DNA from: Bathymodiolus brooksi
Lineage: Eukaryota; Mollusca; Bivalvia; Mytilida; Modiolidae
Assembly (NCBI GenBank): GCA_963680875.1
Contig: OY804590.1
Coordinates: forward strand, 21,452,640 to 21,516,639
Reading direction: 5' to 3'
Length of the DNA: 64,000 nucleotides
Each line of letters starts with the position of its first letter. The stretch's first letter is position 1. Positions 1 to 7,649 of this stretch are shown here, piece by piece. The position numbers were made by a program, and so were the translations under genes. The notes beneath the pieces were generated by a model. It worked only from the letters and a program-made list of their open reading frames with translations. It did no database searches and was not told the DNA's origin.

Positions 1-303
1 AAAGCAAGACCATGTATTCGCAATCACCTCATAACCAAAACCGATCGCAGCCTAGTCGACTGTCTGTGTGAGTGTGCCAATAATATTTTAAGAGGCAACG
101 TCCCGTTAACTAAACTCCAGAAGGAAAAACTCAAGAGAAATAAGGCCGGATTGAGAGCACTGACGAAAAAGTCGGTCTCTCTCAAAAAGAAGAATGCGAT
201 CTTACAGAAAGGTGGATTTTTGGGATCCCTACTAGCACCGATTGCATCTGTATACCGTTGCTCTCTACATTATTTCAATGAAGGAACTAACCTTAATAAA
301 TAG
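1..303 (+). CDS. Polinton small basic conserved protein, 5' end outside window
   Basis: This frame is open from the window edge to the TAG at 301-303, giving 100 codons with no internal stop. The middle is rich in Lys/Arg and Leu, and the C-terminal third has a Gly/Leu hydrophobic stretch (GGFLGSLLAPIAS). Short proteins with this arrangement commonly sit beside F54H12.2-type capsid genes in Polintons of molluscs and cnidarians; their function is not established. A small virion or DNA-binding protein is a reasonable inference from the basic charge, no more. The start codon is not visible, and a preceding frameshift cannot be excluded. Confidence 0.6.
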   Translation, partial: KARPCIRNHLITKTDRSLVDCLCECANNILRGNVPLTKLQKEKLKRNKAGLRALTKKSVSLKKKNAILQKGGFLGSLLAPIASVYRCSLHYFNEGTNLNK

Positions 304-900
304 ATACCACCAGACTCAAGAGCGCCCAAAACCTCCAGTGGAACAACGCGTCAAAGTCATGGACACCTTTGGATAAGAAGATGCAAACCATACTAGAAAG
401 AGAAGACCTGTCGATATTTGAACATCTACGACGATTACAGACCCAGACCCGTGGCAGTTTCATCGCCAACGCCGGAATCAGAATCTCCCGATCCCATCGA
501 AAGCGAAATCTTGGCCCGCGTACCAAAAACAATGAAGGCCAAGGCACAACTTTTATTGAAAAAAACGAAAACCAATCGAGACATCACCTGGAACGAGAAA
601 GGGGAATTGAAATACAAAGATAAAACCGTTCAAGGAAGCAACATGGTGGATTTAGTCAACGACGTGCTGCGCAAAAGGAAATATTTCAACCCACAAGGAT
701 GGGAAACATTCGGAGAGGACTTACGAGAAGCAAATGATCCACAAGATTTGATTGGTCACAAGGACCGCTGGAGATACATCACTCAGACCAAAAGAACACC
801 GAGATCTCGTAAACAACAGGAAAGTCCGTCACCCACTAGATATGACACTCCAGAAATTCCGAAAAGTACAAGATGTAAACAGAAATGGTTTAAATATTAA
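300..900 (+). pseudogene. Polinton conserved hypothetical gene, frameshifted
   Basis: The N-terminal part reads in one frame (about 300-440, containing LDKKMQTILERED) and the rest in the next (about 430-900, containing VPKTMKAKAQ, then a NMVDLVNDVLRKRK segment). The break falls near 430-445. The second half is highly charged with a predicted helical region, then a Lys/Arg/Pro/Ser-rich tail. I recognise the arrangement as a conserved Polinton companion gene between the small basic protein and the integrase in several invertebrate elements, but know no assigned function. No start codon is obvious: the first frame follows a TAA at 297-299 without an ATG before 379. Confidence 0.6.
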
Positions 901-938
901 AGAAAGGGGTAATTGAGTCAGTTGGAGCTATAGAGTAG

Positions 939-1953
939 TCCTATTACAATGTATTTTCTCCCGCCAGTTATGGAGGATTGAGTAAATTTAAGCCGAAAGG
1001 GAATACAAAGAAAGAAACCAAAGACTGGTTACAGACACAGGATGCCTACACTTTGCATAAGCCAACTAGACGAAGATTTCCCAGACGTCAAGTGGTCGTG
1101 TATGGAATAGATCATAAGTGGCAGGCGTCCTATAACAAAGGATTCAAGTACTTGTTGACATGTATAGACGTGTTATCTCGATATGCATGGGTCGTTCTAT
1201 TGAAAGACAAGACGGGGAAGACTTTAAAAGATGCGTTTCATGTCATTTTCAAATCGGGTCGACAACCGATACGCCTACAGACAGACAAAGGAACCGAATT
1301 TACCAACCGAGTATTTAAAAAAGTTTCTCAAGGAACACGACGTGCACTTCTTTACCACTTACAACGAGGAGACTAAAGCCAGTATCGTTGAACGTTTTAA
1401 CAGAACATTGAAAACCAAGATGTGGAAGTATTTCACACACAGACAAACCTTAACGTATATGGACGTTCTATCCGAGATGGTCGCATCTTATAACCACACC
1501 CTTCACAGAACCATAGGCATACCACCTGCAGATGTCACGTGGGCTAACCAAACAACGGTAGCGAAAAGACTGTACGGAATAAAGGGACCCAAAAAATCGT
1601 GCAAATTTTCTCCAGGAGATAGAGTGCGACTCAGCAAAGCAAAGCGTACGTTCAAGAAAGTATATTTACCCAACTGGACAGAAGAATTGTTTACGGTAGT
1701 GAAATGTATCGAAATCAGATCCCCGGTATACTTAGTCAAAGACAACCACCGTGAAATTCTGGAAGACACATTCTATGCCGAACAATTACAGAAAGTCATT
1801 AAGACAGAGGACGTATACAAGATTAAAACCATTTTGAAAAAGAGAAAAAAGGGACGAAGAGTACAGTATTTGGTCAAGTTGCTCGGTAATCCAGAGTCCT
1901 TCAACAGCTGGATCTTTAAACAGGACCTACAAAACCACACAACACCTACTTGA
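939..1953 (+). pseudogene. Polinton DDE integrase with chromodomain, frameshifted
   Basis: This is a retrovirus-type integrase core (rve, DDE), which in Polintons inserts the element DNA. The first catalytic Asp is in GIDHKW and the second in QTDKGTEF, both read from the 978 frame. The catalytic Glu, about 36 residues on, is in SIVERFNR, read from the 1231 frame. The frame changes around 1311-1325 at an A-rich run, so the triad is split over two frames. After the core, an SH3-like segment (FSPGDRVRL) leads to a chromodomain-like C terminus (YKIKTIL ... FNSWI). The N terminus is blocked by a TAG at 936-938 and no ATG precedes the conserved part, so the start is lost. Confidence 0.88.
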
Positions 1954-2192
1954 AGTGTCAGTCTTGTGAATGGCACCGAGTGATACGGACAGTGTATCGT
2001 CTTGAGTGACTTGTGGAAAGAAGACTCCACGTTCGGAGATCGTATTTTTGTGTCAGGTCCTCATCCTGTACACGGTTATTATAGTCAGCATTTACAACTT
2101 GACGATCGAATCGGAGAACAGTACCTTGTGAACGGCCTTGTTGAGCAGTTGTCTGGGATACCTGTTTCCTAGCCCCACGATCAAGACGAAGC
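1954..2192 (+). other. Spacer between integrase and penton gene, with a short open frame
   Basis: There is no recognised gene. A 53-codon stretch from TTG 2011 to TAG 2170-2172 stays open in one frame and has protein-like composition (Gly, Asp, Tyr, His), but no ATG. It could be a decayed small gene or chance. The rest may hold the leader of the penton gene. Confidence 0.3.
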
Positions 2193-2918
2193 ATGTTTTA
2201 CCTGACTCTGCCTAGCCACAGTTCCATGAATTACTTTCCGAACAATACGTTGACTCATTACACGACGAAATTACCGAAAATAACTGATCTGGACGGACCA
2301 TGGGAAATCGGATTGGCTGAGATAAAGTATCCTCACAGTTGGTATAACGTCAAGAATAACGAAGCCTAGTTGAAGGTACACTTTTACAAGGAGTCAGAAC
2401 TACAAAAGTATTTGGTCTTGTTACCGGATGGGTACTATTCCTCGGCCAAAAGGATCATTAAAGCTATCGAGGGGAAAAAGCACAGGACGGAACTCCACAT
2501 GGTTTTCAACGAAATCAATCATAAAATCGATATGAAAGTGAAAAAAGTCAGTCCTTTATTACAATTCGTGTTAGGATTCAGACAAGCTATATTCCCGGCG
2601 GGGGATTATGTTTCAGATTGGGTAGCGGACGTCAAGAAAGGATTAAATTCTCTGTACGTGTATTGTCCCTTGGTGGAACCGAGAATGGTGGGAGATGCCA
2701 AAGTACCGTTATTGAGAATCGTACCGGTGGAAAGAAGAGACGGAGAAATGATCACCCGAGTGTTTGGTCCGATACAGTACTTTCCCCTGTTACAACGACG
2801 ATTTCAGACCGTGGAAATAGATATAAGGGACGACACGGGCTCTTTAGTGCCATTCGAAAGAGGACGAGTGGTGGTGACACTTCACTGTAGAAAACGAAAA
2901 GAATTCTCTCTAGAATGA
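2193..2918 (+). pseudogene. Polinton minor capsid (penton-like) protein, one in-frame stop
   Basis: The ATG at 2193 opens with a conserved Polinton penton N terminus (FYLTLPSHSS, then DLDGPWEIGLAEI and YPHSWYNV). A TAG at 2367-2369 interrupts the frame. It then runs unbroken from 2370 to the TGA at 2916-2918, including LLQFVLGF and a C-terminal VTLHCRKRK. In Polintons this protein is predicted to be a single-jelly-roll vertex protein. Apart from the one stop the 241 remaining codons are intact, so decay is recent or slow. The stop overlaps the start of the next gene. Confidence 0.82.
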
Positions 2919-3328
2919 AACCAACTCATCGTTACGATACGAAAGCTTACCACGATTATTACATACACCAAGCCGGAAAATGATATCCGGTATTTGCGGG
3001 GAGAATATATCAAAGAGGACATGGACTTGGCAGTATCTTTGGAGGACTCTTTAAAGCAGCCATCCCTTTGTTGAAAAAGGGAGCAAAGACACTAGGACGC
3101 GAGGCTTTAAAAACGGGATTAAATATTGCCGGAGATGTCGTACAAGGAAGAAATATCAAACAGGCAGCACAATCACGATTGAAATCAACAGGACAAAACT
3201 TACTCCAGAAAGCTATGGACACGGTAGGACCCCCAGGACAACGATCTATAAAAGGACCTGCCAAGCAAAAAAAGACCAGACGTCGGCAGACCAAGCAACG
3301 GAACACATCGAATGACATTTTAGGATAA
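2915..3328 (+). pseudogene. Polinton small virion-core-like protein, one in-frame stop
   Basis: The start codon overlaps the penton stop (ATGA, 2915-2918). Twenty-two codons on, a TGA at 2981-2983 interrupts the frame, which then stays open to TAA 3326-3328. After the stop the protein has a Gly-rich amphipathic segment (RGHGLGSIFGGLF), then an Ala/Leu/Lys-rich helical region, and ends in a Lys/Arg/Gln tail. Small basic proteins with a Gly-Leu-Gly-x-Ile-Phe-Gly core occur next to the major capsid gene in many Polintons and have been compared with adenovirus core and minor proteins. That functional link is known at family level only and is an inference here. Confidence 0.7.
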
Positions 3329-3330
3329 GA

Positions 3331-4600
3331 ATGGCACTTATACTTCCCAACTCATGCGAATGCACGAAATCAGAACTGAATTTATTTAAAGTTCCACCTA
3401 CACAGACCAGTGTAGAACATGGGTATAGGGAGCAGAAAGGATTGACATCGGCTCTGACGGATCAAGGACCTTACGAATTTTCCGTCAGTGGGGCGGGGGA
3501 CGACTACATCGACTTGGCTAATAATTACCTGATTGTGGAAAAACAGATCGTGGCTGACGACGATACTGCATTGGATGCCGGGGCGGACGTTGGACCTGTC
3601 AATTTATGGATGCATTCCTTTCTTTAGTGATGTCCGTGTTAGCCTCAACGAAAAACTGGTTTCACCACCGACCAGCTTGTACCCTTACAGAGCTTACATA
3701 GAAACATTACTCAGCTATGGTCCAGCTGCCAAACAATCTCAATTAACGGGAGTCATGTAGTACAAGGATACACCGGGACATCAAGATCAGACAACAGCCG
3801 AAAACAAAGGATTCACGTCCTAGAAAGCATTGACGGCTAAAAGCAGGTCTGTACAGATGATGGGAAAACTACACTTGGATTTATTTTGTCAAGAGAAATA
3901 TTTACTGAATCACGGCAATCTGAAAATCAAATTACGACGAAGTCGAGACGTGTTCGCCCTAATGGCCGATGCCGACACCTATAAGATCAAAATCAAGGAT
4001 CTCGCTTTATTTGTGAGAAATGTACAGTTAAGTCCTCCCGTAAGAAAGGGTCATGTCAAAGGTTTGGAAAAGACCAGCTGTAAATACCCCATCCGACGCA
4101 TAGAAGTCAAAGTAGATACGGTTCCCCGTGGCAACATGAATTACATACAGGACAACATGTTTTTGGGCCAATTACCAAAGAGACTGATCATAGGATGTGT
4201 GGACAGTGATGCCTGAAGTGGGACTATTACGAAAAACCCCTTCGATTTTAAACACTGCAAGATCAATTTTGTGGCACTGAACATGGACGGACGACAGATT
4301 CCCGCCAAACCGTTACAACCCGATTTTGAAAACGCAGGTTATATTCGCAGTTACACGGGAAAGATGTACCAAGACGAAGGAAATACCATCTCCAGAGAGG
4401 AATACGCTAAAGGAAACACCTTATTTGGATTCGATCTCACACCCGACATGTCGGAAGTTGGAGCCTTTCAGCTTATAAAACAGGGTAATCTACGTGTGGA
4501 GATTCATTTCGCAGAAGCCCTTACAGCTACCATCAACGTGATCATGTATGCAGAATTTGACATCATTGAAATTGATAGAAACAGACAAGTCTTCGTTTGA
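3331..4600 (+). pseudogene. Polinton major capsid protein (F54H12.2-like), multiply broken
   Basis: The ATG at 3331 follows the previous stop by two bases. The product is the double-jelly-roll major capsid protein, usually annotated as 'F54H12.2-like' in animal genomes. Landmarks are an N-terminal KVPPTQTSVEHG segment, FSVSGAGDDYIDL, then LYPYRAYIETLLSYG, [18 protein letters not shown] text near 4283 and a C-terminal [12 protein letters not shown]. The frame shifts once near 3615-3625. In the second frame there are three in-frame stops: TAG 3758-3760, TAG 3821-3823 and TGA 4214-4216. Total length, about 420 codons, fits an otherwise full-length gene. Confidence 0.88.
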
Positions 4601-5054
4601 CTACAGTGCTTAGATGAATACCTTATAGAGATTGACACTATATTGAAAAAACATCCCCATTCCAGACCGGTGTTTAAGGGGGGCTATGCCAGAAACAGAT
4701 TACCCAGACTATTAAACGTACCTTCGGCCCTTGTGGGAAATACGGATCCAGACCATCGAATGGGACAACACTGGGTCGCTATATACATCGACACCAATTC
4801 AAGAGGGGAATACTACGACCCCACAGGAAGACCACCCTTTCTTAAGGGCTTACGTGAATTTCATGAAGAAACATTGTCATACTTGGACATACAACACCGT
4901 TCGAGTACAAGAAGAAGGATCTACCGTGTGCGGACATCATTGCATTTTTTACCTCATTCAACGATGTGCAGGACATAGCATGACAGACGTCACCAGGTTC
5001 TTAAAAAATCTCGTGGAAGCGACGGACATTGTAAAGGATTTTGTGTTGAAATAA
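4601..5054 (+). pseudogene. Polinton adenain-like cysteine protease, frameshifted
   Basis: This is a C5-type (adenovirus-like) protease that matures virion proteins. The catalytic His is in GQHWVAIY and the acidic partner in GEYYDPTG, both in the first frame (open from about 4601). The Gln/Cys part (VQEEGSTVCGHHC) is in the second frame (4731-5054). The break lies around 4845-4860. The frame opens right after the capsid stop at 4598-4600, and no ATG is visible before the conserved part, so the start may be lost. The C terminus ends at TAA 5052-5054. Confidence 0.87.
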
Positions 5055-5300
5055 TAAGATTGATATAAAAAAAAATATGAAAAAAAAAGCAAAAAAGCAA
5101 AAAGGAAAAAAAATTGATTAAAGAAAAAGGTTAATGCGGCCTCTATCTATAGAGCCAGTCACAACCCTGGATAAATGCAGAGTGACCTTCTATTGGGTGA
5201 CTTAGGGAATCAAATGTACTCTTAGAAATACCACACAGTGAAAAGGCGGACGTGGAGTACTACACAATATATCCGAAAACAACCGAAAAAAGGGGGGAAA
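5055..5300. other. A-rich flank after the protease gene
   Basis: A-rich runs at 5065-5115 follow the protease stop directly, then about 180 bases without a recognisable gene. This may be the element's 3' untranslated and subterminal DNA. Confidence 0.4.
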
Positions 5301-5304
5301 CCCG

Positions 5305-5520
5305 GTAGCGCATGTGCGCACCCAAGGGAACCCATTCGGGATCACATGTACCAACACTTTGTACTACTACTATAGTAAGAAAAAAAAGGGGAAAAACGCG
5401 GGGGGAAATCCACGCATGCGCACGCGATAAATTCCGTGACTTCCGGTCAGTTCCGCTTCCGGTGACGTCACTTCCGGTCGTGACCGGTGACGTCACTTCC
5501 GGTTGCACATGCGCAATGAT
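5305..5520. promoter_or_regulatory. GC-rich cluster of CRE, ETS-like and NRF1-like sites
   Basis: This block stands out by base composition. It holds two perfect CRE palindromes (TGACGTCA) within the repeated phrase CCGGTGACGTCACTTCCGGT, at about 5459-5479 and 5484-5503. Further ETS-type cores (ACTTCCGG) are at about 5438-5505. Three NRF1-like alternating motifs (GCGCATGTGCGC at about 5308, GCATGCGCAC at about 5413, CACATGCGCA at about 5505) are also present. A TATAAAT lies at about 5576. It looks like a strong housekeeping-type promoter. Whether it belongs to the Polinton terminus or to host DNA cannot be decided here. Confidence 0.5.
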
Positions 5521-5682
5521 CAGATCCTCTGGATCCTCCACAAATACTACTTTGTCCGTACCCATATACTACTTGTATAAATTTACTAACCGTTAATTTA
5601 ATCATTCATACATCCGTGGTTATTTGGAGAAGTCGCCGATTGCAGTATTGAAGTTGACGACTGTCGGACCACAACTACGCAC

Positions 5683-7050
5683 TTACTAGGACCAGGACTC
5701 TTCCTTTTCTACATCAACGACCTCCAGTCAAGATTAACCTCCAAAGTCAAACTCTTTGCTGATGATACCATCATATACCTCACTATCGCAAATGAAGATG
5801 ACGCATCAACACTTCAAGAAGACCTCAATAAGCTCGGCCAATGGGAAAATGAATGGTGTATAAAGTTCCATCCAGATAAATGCAATGTCCTAAGAGTAAC
5901 AAATAAATCAAAGAAGACTGAGGCAAACAACCATCTGCATGGTCACACTCTAGAGCTAGTAACATCAGCTAAATATCTTGGATTAACAATCACCAATAAG
6001 TTGCAGTGGGATCAGCACATAAATAATATAACTGCCAAAGCAAATAAAACTCTATGATTCCTCAGGAGGAACCTGAAAATTCCATCAATCAGGATTAAAG
6101 AACAAGCCTACCAAACGCTTGTTCGCCCGTTGGTTGAATATGCCAGTACTGTTTGGAATCCTTATACGAAAACAGAAATAAACAAAATTGAGGCCGTACA
6201 AAGAAGAGCAGCTAGATATGTCGTCAACAACCAGAGAAACCGATCTAGTGTCAGCAACATGCTCCAGAGACTCAAATGGAGACCTTTGTCAAACAGGAGA
6301 AAAGATGCAAGACTGATGATGATGTACAAAATTGATACAGAGCTAGTATCCACCACCAAAGAAAACAGACTAAGGGAACGACCATTTAACTTGAAGAGGG
6401 GGGGGGGGGGGGGGGTTATGTTTTTTTTTATAAAAAAAATATTCTGATTCCCATAGTTGCTGAAAAAAATATTCTGATTTTGGTGGAGGAATAAAAAAAA
6501 AATCTGATTCAGAGTATTTGTCATATAATCTAATGTTAAATTCTGGAAAAAAATTTCGCGCTTTGCGCGACATAAAAAATAAACATTCTAACTCTTGTGT
6601 TGTCCGAAAAAAATTTTCGGAACGAAACAAAAAACCATAACCCCCCCCCCCCCCCCCTTCAAGTTAAATGGACGGTCCCTAATACCACCTTGTCGACGCT
6701 CTAGAAATACACACAACAGGGCATTTCAACTAGAATCCTGTCGTATTAACACCAGGAAGATGTCCTTTTTCCAAAAACAGTGAGGGATTGGAATCTGCTG
6801 TCACCAGACATTGTGGAGCTGGACACACCTGACGCCTTTAAGGCCAGGATTATGTCCCTTTAGCAATCAGGCAGTCCCAACATGTATATATACATTTGTA
6901 GTTAACTTTTAATTGTAAATAAGCCCCATTAAATCATTATCCCACACACTTGATTAGTTCAACTAAAATGCGCAGTCCAAAGTCATTGCATAATCTTCAA
7001 CATGATGAAGGAGGCAATTACATGGCAGAAGCAGAAACAGAAGCAGAAAC
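5683..7050 (+). mobile_element. 5'-truncated jockey-like non-LTR retrotransposon, dead
   Basis: The reverse transcriptase frame starts abruptly in the LGPxLF motif, continues with YINDL and the catalytic FADDT box (about 5755), then HPDKC, KYLGL and the thumb region VEYASTVWNPYT. A TGA at 6055-6057 breaks the frame. A 306-bp element interrupts it at 6374-6679 without losing frame. After that the C-terminal text (SRNTHNRAFQ, TVRDWN, DAFKARIMSL) continues with one frameshift near 6765-6777. The 3' end carries a GAAGGAGGCAATTACATGGC-like tail and a GCAGAA repeat near 7025-7050, typical of 5'-truncated non-LTR insertion. The endonuclease and gag-like parts are missing. Confidence 0.85.
6374..6679. 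mobile_element. 306-bp MITE with homopolymer-G inverted repeats, TAA duplication
   Basis: Terminal inverted repeats of about 42 bp read GGGAACGACCATTTAACTTG, then an 18-base G run (6398-6415), then TTATG. The right end mirrors this with 17 C (6641-6657) and an imperfect GGACGGTCCC end. The flanks are TAA at 6371-6373 and TAA at 6680-6682, so the target site TAA was duplicated. Removing the insert plus one TAA leaves the surrounding reverse-transcriptase codons in frame. A 3-bp TWA-type duplication and GG-starting ends suggest a non-autonomous PIF/Harbinger-type element; the superfamily is an inference. Confidence 0.8.
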
Positions 7051-7566
7051 AATACTCGGTCCAAGAACGGTAACTCTACAGTGTAGCCTTCCCTCCGCAA
7101 ACATATATGATAATGCAAATATTTGTAATTTTCTTGAAATTTGTTTTTATATGATGATATTTCCGTGTCGCTATGTTGACTAAATAATTTTATTTGGGAT
7201 GATTAATATCCAATTTGTGCGACCGGAAATTACAACTGTCCATACCGCTTTACGTTTAAAATATTAGTATCGCCTCAAAATTAGATCGCAAGCAAAACAT
7301 TATTATGGTGTTATTGGTATCAAGATTTTTGATAAGTCTGATAAGAAGTGTATCAAAATATATCAGTCTGAGTGACAACGATACAACTTAGGACATATAC
7401 CAACTGTTACTTTCATGAAATATGTACACAAGTGAACAAATAATGAAATAATTACCATGTAACGCTTGTCATTTTGGCGCGTGTTGACTTCAGATCTAAC
7501 GCAAATGCCAAATGGTCAACGACCCTAACCTTCATCTGGTGAAAGAAAGCTCATTTTCAACGACAA
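7051..7566. other. Intergenic DNA upstream of TCF19, AT-rich
   Basis: I see no gene or recognised repeat apart from the promoter motif annotated at 7472-7480. It holds the likely transcription start and 5' untranslated region of TCF19. Confidence 0.4.
7472..7480 (+). promoter_or_regulatory. E2F-type site upstream of TCF19
   Basis: TTTTGGCGC followed by G matches the E2F consensus (TTTSSCGC) and lies 87 bases before the TCF19 ATG. Vertebrate TCF19 is a growth-regulated G1/S gene, so an E2F site here is functionally plausible. It is a single short match, so chance is possible. Confidence 0.45.
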
Positions 7567-7649
7567 ATGGGTTCGGATGAAGATTATGTTTACCAGTTAC
7601 GGAGAACTGGGGCTGCAGCAACATACCCACATATCAAAGACGTCATGAA
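7567..7649 (+). CDS. TCF19: TCF19 coding exon 1
   Basis: Starts [15 protein letters not shown], 27 codons plus two bases, with donor GTGAGT at 7650. It is too short to stand out as a frame. It was placed because its AA end joins exon 2 to make an in-frame Lys, and because YQLRRTG aligns with the start of the vertebrate TCF19 FHA domain. An untranslated upstream exon is not excluded. Confidence 0.8.

Larger units (their letters stand above)
1..5575 (+). mobile_element. Decayed Polinton/Maverick element, virion-gene half
   Basis: Seven same-strand reading frames in tight order match the Polinton/Maverick gene set: a small basic protein, a conserved hypothetical, integrase, penton-like protein, small core-like protein, major capsid protein and adenain-like protease. 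Spacing is virus-like; the penton stop and the next start overlap as ATGA at 2915-2918. The left end lies outside the window. The right end is uncertain: several TACTAC motifs occur at 5250-5575, and an end near 5570 (ending TACT) would fit Polinton termini, but no inverted partner is visible. Protein-primed DNA polymerase and packaging ATPase are not in the window. Stops and frameshifts in most genes show this copy is dead. Confidence 0.85.

Noticed and set aside
5312..5596. 94-codon plus-strand and 101-codon minus-strand frames across the GC-rich block
   Set aside because: Composition reflects repeated CRE/ETS phrases; no family resemblance, and both strands are open over the same bases.
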